A DNA stretch of 64,000 nt from Chryseobacterium sp. CH25 (GTDB lineage Bacteria; Bacteroidota; Bacteroidia; Flavobacteriales; Weeksellaceae). The position numbers and the translations under genes were made by a program. The stretch's first letter is position 1; the number at the start of each line of letters is the position of its first letter. The notes under the pieces were generated by a model that was given only the letters and a program-made list of their open reading frames with translations, had not been told where the DNA came from and did not search any database. The stretch is from the NCBI RefSeq assembly GCF_004119455.1, contig NZ_NRQT01000003.1, positions 490,890 through 554,889 on the forward strand. Reading direction: 5' to 3'. Below, piece by piece: positions 42,985 to 51,361 of this stretch.

Positions 42985-43570
42985 CTTTGAGTTCTCCGTC
43001 CTGTTTGATCTCTACAAACTTACTTTCTCTGTTGGCGGCATCATAACCATAGAAAAAGGTTGAATATATGGGTGATGAATATAGATAATTACCCAATCCA
43101 TTATAAGTATCTGTTGTTCCGGTCTGCTGCTGATAGCTCCCTGTTGCCGTAAAGTTCACAATCGTTTCAAGATAATACTTCCCAGGTTTCAGTTTTTCAA
43201 ACTTGAATCTTCCGTGGTCATCCGTTAAAGCTTCTACTCTGTATTTAAAAGCCTCTTCAGACATATAAACCGTTGTTTTTTTATTTTCATATTTCTTCCT
43301 CATACTATAAAACTCTTCAAAATAAGGAGTCACCGGAAAAAGCATGATAACCGTACCTTTGGGAGCATAATGCTTTTGCCCAAGCAATGGCTTGATTCCC
43401 CAATTGTTTTTTTGTTTGGTAGATGCTACTCCTTCAATGGTTGAATTCCCGAAGGCAAGCATATCACGAGCCATTTTTTTATCAAAGAAAGCCTGTGGAT
43501 AATAGCTATTCTGCGCCTGAGTATGCAAAAAGGCAAACATCAGTATGAATAAAGTGAATAATTTTTTCAT
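42971..43570 (-). CDS. Secreted protein with carboxypeptidase-regulatory-like segment
   Basis: 199 residues from MKKLFTLFILMFAFLHTQAQ, a signal peptide; longer frames to 43723 run through the divergent promoter and gene. The mature part has a beta-sandwich region: GTVIMLFPVTPYFEEFYSM, FKYRVEALTDDHGRFKFEKL and KPGKYYLETIVNF, which is the pattern of a carboxypeptidase-regulatory (CnaB-like) domain with its D-x-G-x-F turn. The end is Tyr/Gly-rich (YNGLGNYLYSSPIYSTFFYG). No catalytic motif. Periplasmic or surface location, role unknown. Confidence 0.72.
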   Translation of the reverse strand: MKKLFTLFILMFAFLHTQAQNSYYPQAFFDKKMARDMLAFGNSTIEGVASTKQKNNWGIKPLLGQKHYAPKGTVIMLFPVTPYFEEFYSMRKKYENKKTTVYMSEEAFKYRVEALTDDHGRFKFEKLKPGKYYLETIVNFTATGSYQQQTGTTDTYNGLGNYLYSSPIYSTFFYGYDAANRESKFVEIKQDGELKEINL

Positions 43571-43578
43571 AGTATATT

Positions 43579-43611
43579 TTTGAATCAAATATAAGTATTT
43601 TACTATTTTTG
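43579..43611. promoter_or_regulatory. Divergent promoters between 43570 (-) and 43626 (+)
   Basis: Plus strand: TTTG (43579-43582), 21 bp, TATTTTTG (43604-43611). Minus strand: TATATTTG (43593-43586), a perfect -7 match. The two promoters overlap, so they may compete. Confidence 0.6.
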
Positions 43612-43625
43612 AAATAAAAATAGCT

Positions 43626-44246
43626 ATGAAATACATTTTTCTATTGTTTTTCTCTGCTTCTACCATGATCTTGGCACAGAAGCCTTGTGGATATAAAGAC
43701 GGATTGCAGGAAGGAAGCTGCAAAGAATTTTATGACAACGGACAGGTAAAAAATATGGTGGAATGGAAGAAGGGAAAAAAAGAAGGTGATGCTGTTTTTT
43801 ATCATGACAACGGAAAAGTAAATGCTAAAGGCGAATTCAAGAAAGATTTCAAAGTAAATGAATGGGTTTACTATGATAAAAACGGTACTCTAACCGCCAA
43901 GGAAATATATAGAAATGGAGATAAAAATGTTTATGACAACAGCTTTACAGCCACTTTCTATTCTCCGAAAGGAGTTGCAGAAGAAGTTTCCAATTATAAA
44001 TTCGCAAAGCTACACGGAGAAACCAAACTTTTTCATGAAAATGGAAAATCGGTAAAACAAATAGGACAATATGAAAACGGACTTGCCACCGGAAAATGGA
44101 AAGTATTTTATCCATCCGGCAAGTTACAGCGCGAAACAGAATTCGTTAATGATAAATGGAACGGCAACAGAATTCATTACCGTGAAGACGGAAGCATTGA
44201 AAAAACAGAGGTCTATAAAGACGGAAAATTAATCTCAACAAAATAA
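43626..44246 (+). CDS. YwqK/MORN-repeat protein
   Basis: 206 residues with a signal peptide (FLLFFSASTMILAQK). The mature part consists of repeated MORN-like units: GLQEGSCKEFYDNGQVKNMV, KGKKEGDAVFYHDNGKVNAK, NEWVYYDKNGTLTAKEIY, HGETKLFHENGKSVKQIG, TGKWKVFYPSGKLQRETEF and NRIHYREDGSIEKTEVY. Such proteins are often named 'YwqK family antitoxin', but no toxin partner is next to it and the signal peptide argues for the periplasm. It is followed after 5 bp by a methyltransferase gene. Confidence 0.82.
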   Translation: MKYIFLLFFSASTMILAQKPCGYKDGLQEGSCKEFYDNGQVKNMVEWKKGKKEGDAVFYHDNGKVNAKGEFKKDFKVNEWVYYDKNGTLTAKEIYRNGDKNVYDNSFTATFYSPKGVAEEVSNYKFAKLHGETKLFHENGKSVKQIGQYENGLATGKWKVFYPSGKLQRETEFVNDKWNGNRIHYREDGSIEKTEVYKDGKLISTK

Positions 44247-44251
44247 TACAA

Positions 44252-44782
44252 TTGGTACAGAAACTAAAACTGGAGGAACTAAACAGAATAGATGTAGAAA
44301 CATTTAAGAAAGTTGAAAAAATTCCGTTGGTCATCATTTTAGACAATATCAGAAGCATGCATAACGTAGGTGCAGCTTTCAGAACGGCAGATGCCTTTTT
44401 AATTGAAAAAATAATCCTTTGCGGAATTACGCCTCAACCGCCTCACCGTGAGATTCATAAAGCGGCATTAGGGGCTACGGAGAGTGTAAACTGGTCTCAT
44501 GAAGAGGATACCAACAATGCTATTTCAGATTTGAAAAGCAAAGGTTATGAAATTATAGGAATTGAACAGACTACAGGTAGCCAGATGATTACCGATTTCA
44601 CGATTGACAAATCGAAAAAATATGCTTTGATTTTAGGAAACGAAGTAGAAGGAATCAGTGATGAGGTACTGCCTAATGTAGATGTATTTTTGGAAATTCC
44701 GCAGCTTGGAACCAAGCATTCTCTTAATGTAAGTGTATGTGGCGGAATTGTGATGTGGGAGTTTGCAAAGGCCCTAAAATAA
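44252..44782 (+). CDS. SPOUT rRNA/tRNA methyltransferase (TrmH family)
   Basis: 176 residues; the first in-frame start is a TTG codon at 44252, and no ATG lies before the conserved core. SPOUT motifs: LVIILDNIRSMHNVGAAFRT (motif 1), YALILGNEVEGISDEVL (motif 2) and LEIPQLGTKHSLNVSVCGGI (motif 3) with the knot. It should methylate a 2'-OH of ribose in tRNA or rRNA using S-adenosylmethionine. It lacks the N-terminal substrate-binding domain of RlmB, so it is of the short TrmH/TrmL-like kind. It follows the YwqK gene by 5 bp. Confidence 0.88.
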   Translation: MVQKLKLEELNRIDVETFKKVEKIPLVIILDNIRSMHNVGAAFRTADAFLIEKIILCGITPQPPHREIHKAALGATESVNWSHEEDTNNAISDLKSKGYEIIGIEQTTGSQMITDFTIDKSKKYALILGNEVEGISDEVLPNVDVFLEIPQLGTKHSLNVSVCGGIVMWEFAKALK

Positions 44783-44968
44783 AAAAACTGCATATGTCGT
44801 TAGTAGACAGTGCAGTTTGAAATAAATCTAATAAAAAGTAAAAATGAAAGGCGACAAAGGTACCTTTTTTTCTTTACAAACAAATTTTAACGTCATTTTT
44901 TTTGTTTTAACTTAAAAAAAGTCGTGTTTTCAGAAACAGTTTCGTTTAATTTTTTATAAATTAGCACA

Positions 44969-45622
44969 ATGTTTATCAAGGACTATATCTCAAAAGATTT
45001 CCCATGTTTTCACCTGTCGGACTCTATAGAATCCGCAAGAAATCTATTGGAAGATTTTGGGTATTCCCACATTTTTATCAAAAAATCTAACCATTTCTAC
45101 GGAGCTCTTGCAATGGACTTTCTGTATGAGGAAGATGGTGGAACCTTGAAGGATCTTGAGCACCAGATTGAACGCTTTGCTATTTTGGAGGACAGTAATA
45201 TTATGGACAGCATCCGGCTGTTTTATACCTTCAGCAGCAATATTGTTCCGGTGATTAATAAAAATGAAAAGTATTTGGGGTATATTACCTGTGAAGATGT
45301 TTTCCAGGACCTTTCCCGTTATCCGCTTTTTTCAGAAACAGGAGCCATTCTTACTGTAGAAACTCCTGCCAGAAAATACTCTATGACGGAAATCACTAAT
45401 ATCGTAGAAAGCAATAACTCGAAGTTTTATGGAGGGTTTATAAGCTTTATGTCTGAAGAAGTGGTTCAAATCACAATAAAGATCAGCAATGAAAACCTGG
45501 CCTCGATAGACGCAACTTTTGATCGGTACGACTACAGAATTGTTGAAAAATATTATTCTGATGAGAAATCCGATCTGTTTAAAGACCGATTCGGTTTTTT
45601 CCAAAAATTTATAGAAATATAA
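44969..45622 (+). CDS. CBS-domain protein
   Basis: 217 residues, cytoplasmic. Two CBS motifs make one Bateman module in the first 125 residues: LSDSIESARNLLEDFGYSHI and FYGALAMDFLYEE, then LEDSNIMDSIRLFYTFSSNI and NKNEKYLGYITCEDVFQDL. The C-terminal 85 residues look ACT-like (YSMTEITNIVESNNSKFYG, EEVVQITIKISNENLASIDAT). It probably senses adenosine nucleotides. It lies 1 bp before nadK, so a role in NAD or nucleotide sensing is possible. Confidence 0.82.
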   Translation: MFIKDYISKDFPCFHLSDSIESARNLLEDFGYSHIFIKKSNHFYGALAMDFLYEEDGGTLKDLEHQIERFAILEDSNIMDSIRLFYTFSSNIVPVINKNEKYLGYITCEDVFQDLSRYPLFSETGAILTVETPARKYSMTEITNIVESNNSKFYGGFISFMSEEVVQITIKISNENLASIDATFDRYDYRIVEKYYSDEKSDLFKDRFGFFQKFIEI

Positions 45623-45623
45623 C

Positions 45624-46490
45624 ATGAAGGCAGCCATATATTCTCAGAAAAAAGATCTTGATACTTTTTTATATTTAAGCAAGTTTATCTCTGAACTTGA
45701 AACCAGAGGTGTAAAATCTGTTCTGTATGATGAAATGGCTGAAGCACTTCAGTTTTCGAAAATTTTCGAAACATTCAACAATAAACAGGACCTTTTGGAT
45801 AAGGAAGTGGATCTTTTCTTCACTTTCGGTGGAGACGGAACTATTGTAAACTCTCTAACATTTATTGAAGATCTTGAGATCCCTGTAGTAGGTGTAAACA
45901 CCGGAAGATTAGGATTTCTTGCTTTCTTTACGAAAGAAGAAGCGTTTAAAGAACTGGATTCTATTCTAAAAGGAGATGTGAAAACAAGCCGCCGTTCGGT
46001 AATTGAAGTCGTTTCCCCAAATCTGGAAGGATTTTTCCCGTATGCATTGAATGATGTAACTGTTTCAAGAAAGGAAACTACCTCTATGATTACGGTAGAC
46101 TCTTATATTAACAACGAGTTTCTGAATGTATTCTGGGGTGACGGGGTAATTATCTCCACTCCTACCGGATCTACCGCATACTCTTTAAGTTGTGGCGGAC
46201 CCATCATTTCTCCGAATAACGAAAATTTCGTCATCACTCCTATCGCTCCTCACAATCTGAACGTGAGACCTTTAGTAGTAAATGACAAAGTGGAAATCAA
46301 ATTCAGAGTGGAAAGCCGGGTTCCACAATACTCTCTTTCTTTAGATTCAAGATTGATCCATATTGAAACCGATAAGGAAATCATCATCAGAAAAGCCGAT
46401 TTTCAGCTTCTTCTGGTACAGCCCAACAATTTGAGCTTTTACGAAACCATCCGTCAGAAGCTACTTTGGGGACGCGACAAAAGAAATTAA
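45624..46490 (+). CDS. nadK: NAD kinase
   Basis: 288 residues. Motifs: FTFGGDGTIVNSL (GGDGT at 69-73), VVGVNTGRLGFLAFF, YALNDVTVSRKETTSMI (NE/D motif region), and GDGVIISTPTGSTAYSLSCGGPI. It phosphorylates NAD to NADP with ATP in the cytoplasm. Translation is probably coupled to the CBS-domain gene, 1 bp upstream. Full length compared with other bacterial NadK proteins. Confidence 0.96.
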   Translation: MKAAIYSQKKDLDTFLYLSKFISELETRGVKSVLYDEMAEALQFSKIFETFNNKQDLLDKEVDLFFTFGGDGTIVNSLTFIEDLEIPVVGVNTGRLGFLAFFTKEEAFKELDSILKGDVKTSRRSVIEVVSPNLEGFFPYALNDVTVSRKETTSMITVDSYINNEFLNVFWGDGVIISTPTGSTAYSLSCGGPIISPNNENFVITPIAPHNLNVRPLVVNDKVEIKFRVESRVPQYSLSLDSRLIHIETDKEIIIRKADFQLLLVQPNNLSFYETIRQKLLWGRDKRN

Positions 46491-46508
46491 TGATTTCTTA
46501 AAAATGAT

Positions 46509-46516
46509 TACCTTTA
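46509..46516 (+). promoter_or_regulatory. -7-like box TACCTTTA of the aldolase gene
   Basis: Seven of eight positions of TAnnTTTG, 43 bp before the ATG at 46560. Confidence 0.45.
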
Positions 46517-46559
46517 CACGAAATTAAACACCTAATAAATTTATAATAAAAAGTAAAAC

Positions 46560-47630
46560 ATGAGCAGAATTTTTCCGGCAGGAGTTGCCACAGGTCAGTT
46601 AGTTACTGATATCTTTCAGTATGCTAAAGAAAACAAATTTGCATTGCCTGCAGTAAACGTAATTGGATCAAGCAACGTAAACGCTACAATGGAAACTGCA
46701 GCGAAATTAAACTCTCCTGTAATTATTCAGTTTTCAAATGGTGGAGCTGCTTTCAACGCAGGGAAAGGATTAAGCAACGACGGACAAAAGTCTGCAATTT
46801 TAGGAGCTATTGCTGGAGCAAAACACATTCACACTCTTGCAGAAGCTTACGGAGCAACAGTAATTCTTCACACAGACCACTGTGCAAAGAAATTATTGCC
46901 TTGGATCGACGGATTAATGGATGCTAACGAAGAATTCTTCAAGCAGACAGGAAAATCTCTTTATTCTTCTCACATGCTAGACCTTTCTGAAGAATCTTTA
47001 GAAGAAAACCTTGAGATTTCTGCTAAATATTTCGAAAGAATGGCTAAACTTCAGATGACTCTTGAAGTAGAAATCGGAGTAACTGGTGGTGAAGAAGACG
47101 GTGTTGACAACTCAGATGTTGATAACTCTAAATTATATACTCAGCCTGAAGATGTAGCGTATACATACGAAAAGTTAAAAGCTATTTCTGATAACTTTAC
47201 CATTGCTGCTGCATTCGGTAACGTACACGGAGTTTACAAGCCAGGAAACGTGGTTCTTACCCCGAAAATCCTTGACAACTCTCAGAAATATGTTCAGGAG
47301 AAATTCGGAACTGCTGATAAGCCAATTAACTTTGTATTCCACGGAGGTTCTGGATCTACTTTGGAAGAAATCAGAGAGGCAATTGACTACGGAGTAATCA
47401 AAATGAATATCGATACTGACCTTCAGTTTGCATACACAGAAGGAGTTAGAGATTATATGGTTAACAATGTTGATTATTTAAGAACTCAAATCGGAAACCC
47501 TGAAGGAGAAGAAAAACCTAACAAGAAGTTCTATGACCCAAGAGTTTGGGTAAGAAAAGGTGAGGATACTTTCTCTACAAGATTAGTACAGGCATTTGAA
47601 GATTTAAATAACGTAGATACTTTAAAATAA
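46560..47630 (+). CDS. fbaA: Class II fructose-bisphosphate aldolase
   Basis: 356 residues, size of the class IIA (E. coli FbaA-like) enzymes. Zinc and active-site motifs: ATVILHTDHCAKKLLPW, YSSHMLDLSEESLEENL, VEIGVTGGEEDGVDN, NVHGVYKPGNV, NFVFHGGSGSTLEEI and KMNIDTDLQFAYTEG. It splits fructose-1,6-bisphosphate into two trioses in glycolysis and the reverse in gluconeogenesis. Codons are strongly biased to the A/T-ending and frequent ones, consistent with high expression. Followed by a palindromic spacer and accD. Confidence 0.97.
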   Translation: MSRIFPAGVATGQLVTDIFQYAKENKFALPAVNVIGSSNVNATMETAAKLNSPVIIQFSNGGAAFNAGKGLSNDGQKSAILGAIAGAKHIHTLAEAYGATVILHTDHCAKKLLPWIDGLMDANEEFFKQTGKSLYSSHMLDLSEESLEENLEISAKYFERMAKLQMTLEVEIGVTGGEEDGVDNSDVDNSKLYTQPEDVAYTYEKLKAISDNFTIAAAFGNVHGVYKPGNVVLTPKILDNSQKYVQEKFGTADKPINFVFHGGSGSTLEEIREAIDYGVIKMNIDTDLQFAYTEGVRDYMVNNVDYLRTQIGNPEGEEKPNKKFYDPRVWVRKGEDTFSTRLVQAFEDLNNVDTLK

Positions 47631-47634
47631 GAAC

Positions 47635-47697
47635 TGTAAATTTGTACCAATGTAAAAAGGGCTCCATGTGAGTATATTTACATTGGTACATTTTACA
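47635..47697. repeat. Long intergenic palindrome between fbaA and accD
   Basis: TGTAAATTTGTACCAATGTA with AA (47635-47656) is nearly the reverse complement of TTTACATTGGTACATTTTAC with A (47677-47697); the loop is 20 nt. No T run follows, so it is not a standard terminator. Confidence 0.7.
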
Positions 47698-47720
47698 TTT
47701 ATACATTAATACAATTAAAA

Positions 47721-48575
47721 ATGGCATTCGACTGGTTTAAAAGAAAAGCAAAAAACATTACCACTTCTACTGATGAGAAAAAAGACGTTCCCAAAGGTCT
47801 TTGGCATCAGACTCCATCCGGAAAAGTTGTGGAACATGATGAATTAAAGAGAAATAGCTACGTTTCTCCTGAAGATGGATTTCATGTAAGAATAGGAAGT
47901 GCGGAATTTTTTGACATCCTTTTTGACGGTGGTAAATTTACCGAACTGGATGCCAATGTTGAAAGTATTGATATCTTAAACTTCAAGGATACAAAACCTT
48001 ATAAAGACCGTTTAAAAGAAGTAAAAGCAAAAACAAAACTTACAGATTCTATCAGAAATGCTGTAGGAACTGTAAAAGGAACTGAAATGGTAGTTTCTTG
48101 TATGGACTTTGCTTTTATCGGTGGATCTTTAGGTTCTGTAATGGGTGAAAAGATCAGAAGAGCTGTAGACTACTGTATCAAGCACAAACTTCCGTATATG
48201 ATTATCTGTCAGTCCGGAGGAGCAAGAATGCAGGAAGCTACTTATTCTTTGATGCAGTTAGCTAAAGTACAGGCTAAATTAGCTCAACTTTCAGAAGCAG
48301 GTCTTTTATACATCGCTTACCTTTGCGACCCAACTTTTGGTGGAATTACAGCATCTTTCGCGATGACTGCTGATATCATCATGGCAGAACCAGGAGCACT
48401 AATCGGTTTTGCAGGACCAAGAGTAATCCGTGAGACTATCGGTAGAGATTTACCGGAAGGATTCCAGACCTCTGAATTCCTACAGGAAAAAGGATTTGTT
48501 GATTTCATTGTAAAAAGAACTGAAATTCAGGACACTGTTGCTAAAACCGTTAATTTATTAGCTGCAAAAGCATAG
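47721..48575 (+). CDS. accD: Acetyl-CoA carboxylase carboxyltransferase subunit beta
   Basis: 284 residues. The carboxyltransferase core is present: [75 protein letters not shown] and [20 protein letters not shown] with the final [17 protein letters not shown]. It acts with AccA and biotinylated AccB to make malonyl-CoA. The N-terminal zinc ribbon of the E. coli protein is degenerate: the aligned part [20 protein letters not shown] has no cysteine. A terminator follows. Confidence 0.95.
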   Translation: MAFDWFKRKAKNITTSTDEKKDVPKGLWHQTPSGKVVEHDELKRNSYVSPEDGFHVRIGSAEFFDILFDGGKFTELDANVESIDILNFKDTKPYKDRLKEVKAKTKLTDSIRNAVGTVKGTEMVVSCMDFAFIGGSLGSVMGEKIRRAVDYCIKHKLPYMIICQSGGARMQEATYSLMQLAKVQAKLAQLSEAGLLYIAYLCDPTFGGITASFAMTADIIMAEPGALIGFAGPRVIRETIGRDLPEGFQTSEFLQEKGFVDFIVKRTEIQDTVAKTVNLLAAKA

Positions 48576-48600
48576 TTTCTGTAACAAAAACAATACAGTC

Positions 48601-48626
48601 TCTCTCTAATTAGGGAGAGATTTTTA
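48601..48626 (+). terminator. Rho-independent terminator of accD
   Basis: TCTCTCT (48601-48607) / GGAGAGA (48614-48620) with a T run just before the next ATG (48630). Confidence 0.8.
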
Positions 48627-48629
48627 TTT

Positions 48630-49138
48630 ATGAGGACTTTTAAGATATTTTTCAACACCATCAGGAGTATGAGTTTTAAGAAGATCATGCGTCTCTTATC
48701 CCTTGTTCTCCCCCATCCTCTTTTTGCCATCCTCAGCTTTCATGCTACGGCTAAAGCATTTACTATTGCACAGGCAAAATTCCCAGCCACGGCATCCAAC
48801 AACGGCATTGGAAACGCTTTCAGACATGCCCTTTGGTGCTGCTTCATCATGATGTATTGCTGCAAAGTTTCTTCCCCTAAAAAGGCTCTTGATTTCTGTA
48901 AAAGAATGACAGATCTTCACGAAGAATTGTTTCCTAATCAGCCTTTGGAAACGAAAATGGATCTTCATAACAACAAGTTAGGAATGGATTATTTCATGGA
49001 GCTTTTACCCGGAATTCACCGCCAGTTCTTTGAAAAAAGCTTTTTTGTAGAAGGATTGGTCAAAAAATGGATGATGCTAAAGTCTTAAAGAGCTTAGACG
49101 ATGACTTTGAGGGGCATCTTGTTTATCTGGAAGATTAA
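48630..49138 (+). pseudogene. DUF6973-like protein, probably frameshifted near the C-terminus
   Basis: The frame from 48630 gives 152 residues ending VKKWMMLKS at 49088. A domain like DUF6973 is seen: SNNGIGNAFRHALWCCFIMM and LHEELFPNQPLETKMDLHNN. Another frame continues from the same A6 run (49062-49067) as MDDAKVLKSLDDDFEGHLVY, then LED, and stops at 49138. One more A would join them into a protein of about 169 residues with an acidic end. The second part looks coding, but the case is weaker than the other frameshifts. If no frameshift exists, the protein simply ends at 49088. Function unknown. Confidence 0.6.
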
Positions 49139-49403
49139 TTAAATATATTTTATTTTAAACGCTAAGAATACGCAGAGAGGTTATAAATCCTTATGCATAT
49201 TTTCGATCGCAAAGGTACTTCGTTCAGAAAGGAACTCTAGCCTGTGTACTCTGCTAAGTGCTAACGCCACTGCGAACGGAAAATTTTACATCTTCCTATA
49301 AAAATCTTTGTGAACATTGCGTTAAAACAAATGATTTCCAATAGTTTGAGTCTGTTATCAACAGATTTCTTCTCACTTCTCAAAAACTTAAGTGCTTAAT
49401 TCT
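49139..49403. other. Intergenic region with repeat-like sequence, no gene seen
   Basis: About 320 bp lie between 49138 and the ATG at 49462. The start (AAACGCTAAGAATACGCAGAG) and the end (TGAACATTGCGTTAAAAC) are imperfectly inverted, in the style of the dispersed intergenic elements elsewhere in the window. No open reading frame or RNA gene is recognisable. Confidence 0.45.
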
Positions 49404-49434
49404 TTTGTAACTTTTGTGGTTTAAAGTATTTTTG
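49404..49434 (+). promoter_or_regulatory. Promoter TTTG-N19-TATTTTTG
   Basis: TTTG (49404-49407), 19 bp, TATTTTTG (49427-49434): the complete Bacteroidota -33/-7 pair, 27 bp before the ATG at 49462. Confidence 0.75.
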
Positions 49435-49461
49435 ATAAGTTTAAACAATTAAATCAATCGA

Positions 49462-50865
49462 ATGGTTCTCAGCAGAATTTGGTCGGCATTCATTATCATT
49501 GCCATTGGCATTGCCAGTATAAAATACATTTCATCAAGCCATTACAAAACCATTTTCAATGATATGGTTGTTGGAAAGGGCGGTGATACGGTGAAAATCG
49601 CGACTCAACCCATGAACGCCCTCTCTCCTGTTGTGAAGGACAGCCTGATGAAGAAAAATGATTTTGAAGACAGCAGAATTCATTATAAGACAGATTCTTT
49701 AAAGCAAAATGTAGCCGTTTATCGTGTTCAGGAAGCTGATGGAGTTATCGGAACTTCTGAAACTGCTGTAAAAATATGTCTTGGCCTTATCGGAATCATG
49801 ACATTGTTTATGGGATTCATGAGTATTGCTGAAAAAGCAGGCGGAATCAATCTTTTAAGCAGATTCATTCAACCTTTCTTTTCAAAATTATTCCCGGATA
49901 TCCCTAAAAACCACCCGGCATTTGGACATATGCTGATGAATTTCAGTGCCAATCTCCTGGGATTAGACAATGCTGCCACTCCGTTCGGATTAAAAGCAAT
50001 GGAAAGTCTTCAGACCTTAAACCCTAATAAGGATACTGCCAGCAATTCACAGATTATGTTCCTGTGTCTTCACGCAGGTGGAATGACGCTTATTCCGGTA
50101 TCTATTATTGCGATCAGGGCTTCGATGGGATCCAAAACCCCTACTGATATTTTCCTGCCTTGTATGATTGCTACTTTTGCCGCCACTTTGGCTGCCATGA
50201 TTATTGTTTCTTTATACCAGAAAATCAATCTTCTTCGTCCAGTAGTTATTGCGTATGTTGGAGGAATCTCAGCGATTATTGGTTTATTAGTTGTTTATCT
50301 TGTACAATTAAGCAAAGACGAACTTGATGATTTCAGTAAGGTATTAAGTAACGGGCTTATTCTGTTTATTTTCCTTGCTATTGTACTTGGAGCTGTTTAT
50401 AAAAAGATCAACGTTTTTGATGCCTTTATTGAAGGCGCTAAAGAAGGATTCACTACCTGCGTAAAGATTATCCCTTATCTGGTTGGGATGTTGATCGCTA
50501 TTTCCTTATTAAGAACTTCCGGAGTTTTTGATGTGATCATTGACGGAATGAAATGGGTAGCTAATGTAGCTCACCTGGATCCAAGATTTGTGGATGGACT
50601 TCCAACGGCATTAATTAAACCTTTATCCGGTTCCGGAGCAAGAGGAATGATGGTAGATACGATGGCAACTTTCGGAGCAGACAGTTTCCAGGGTAAATTA
50701 GCAGCGGTTCTTCAGGGAAGCTCAGATACGACGTTTTATGTAATTGCAGTATACTTTGGTGCCGTAGCCATAAAGAACACAAGATATACGGTAATTGCTA
50801 TGCTTTTGGCTGATTTGGTAGGTATTATTACTTCTATTGCGTTGGCTTATTTATTCTTCGCTTAA
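49462..50865 (+). CDS. Nucleoside-recognition (Gate) membrane protein, SpmA-SpmB fusion
   Basis: 467 residues. The first half matches SpmA-like proteins (IWSAFIIIAIGIASIKYIS, NMVVGKG-like loop, KICLGLIGIMTLFMGFMSIA, LLGLDNAATPFGLKAMESL, and HAGGMTLIPVSIIAIRAS) and the second half SpmB-like (FIEGAKEGFTTCVKIIPYLVG, TALIKPLSGSGARGMMVDTM, QGSSDTTFYVIAVYFGAVAI). Both carry the nucleoside-recognition Gate domain. Organisms without sporulation have this fused form; the transported substance is not known. Its stop codon lies within the left inverted repeat of the cassette that follows. Confidence 0.88.
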   Translation: MVLSRIWSAFIIIAIGIASIKYISSSHYKTIFNDMVVGKGGDTVKIATQPMNALSPVVKDSLMKKNDFEDSRIHYKTDSLKQNVAVYRVQEADGVIGTSETAVKICLGLIGIMTLFMGFMSIAEKAGGINLLSRFIQPFFSKLFPDIPKNHPAFGHMLMNFSANLLGLDNAATPFGLKAMESLQTLNPNKDTASNSQIMFLCLHAGGMTLIPVSIIAIRASMGSKTPTDIFLPCMIATFAATLAAMIIVSLYQKINLLRPVVIAYVGGISAIIGLLVVYLVQLSKDELDDFSKVLSNGLILFIFLAIVLGAVYKKINVFDAFIEGAKEGFTTCVKIIPYLVGMLIAISLLRTSGVFDVIIDGMKWVANVAHLDPRFVDGLPTALIKPLSGSGARGMMVDTMATFGADSFQGKLAAVLQGSSDTTFYVIAVYFGAVAIKNTRYTVIAMLLADLVGIITSIALAYLFFA

Positions 50866-50913
50866 TTTTGTTGCTAGTTGTCAGTTGCTAGTTCTTACGT
50901 TAAAAAATGATAT

Positions 50914-51279
50914 ATGAGTTACAATAAACTTGATATTTACAACATTGCCTTTGAATTGTTTATTGAAACACATCAATTGTCACTACAACTACCAAAGTAT
51001 GAACTATACGAACTTGGCAGTCAATTAAGACGCTCAGCAGACTCAGTTGTTACAAATATTGCAGAAGGCTATGGAAGAAATAATTACAAAGGAGATTTTA
51101 TCAAATTCCTCACTTATTCTCAGGCTAGTTGTGATGAAACTGTATGTCACTTATCAAAAATCACAAGACTTTACCCGGAATTAAGTCCAAAATTTAAAGA
51201 GAAATCTGAACAATACAATCTATTAGGAGGAAAAATAAATAATTTTATAAAATACGTTCAGCTAAGCTGGCGTACATAA
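50914..51279 (+). CDS. Four-helix-bundle protein (S23/IVS family)
   Basis: 121 residues, TIGR02436-like. Typical family segments: LDIYNIAFELFIETHQLSLQ, LPKYELYELGSQLRRSADSV, VTNIAEGYGRN and FIKFLTYSQASCDETVCHL, with LNNFIKYVQ-like end. The four amphipathic helices should form a bundle that assembles into a pentamer; first described from intervening sequences in 23S rRNA genes. Function unknown. Here the gene lies outside rRNA in an inverted-repeat-bounded cassette with a heptamer array right after its stop. Confidence 0.9.
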   Translation: MSYNKLDIYNIAFELFIETHQLSLQLPKYELYELGSQLRRSADSVVTNIAEGYGRNNYKGDFIKFLTYSQASCDETVCHLSKITRLYPELSPKFKEKSEQYNLLGGKINNFIKYVQLSWRT

Positions 51280-51284
51280 CTCAA

Positions 51285-51361
51285 CAACTAGCAACTAGCA
51301 ACTAGCAACTAGCAACTAGCAACTAGCAACTAGCAACTAGCAACTAGCAACTAGCAACTAG
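51285..51361. repeat. Eleven tandem copies of CAACTAG
   Basis: Perfect 7-bp repeats, 11 copies, continuing into CAACAAAATTA of the right inverted end. The unit equals the inverted repeat core CTAGTTG, so the array probably grew by slippage from the end itself. Confidence 0.95.

Noticed and set aside
43626..44246. Toxin-antitoxin pair, because YwqK proteins are often named antitoxins
   Set aside because: No toxin-like gene is adjacent and the protein has a signal peptide, so the name gives no function here.
44785..44818. Hairpin AAACTGCA ... TGCAGTTT as terminator of the SPOUT methylase gene
   Set aside because: The stem is only 8 bp with an 18-nt loop and no T run follows; I could not support a terminator.
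51285..51361. CRISPR-like array
   Set aside because: The repeats are 7 bp without spacers; it is a simple tandem repeat.
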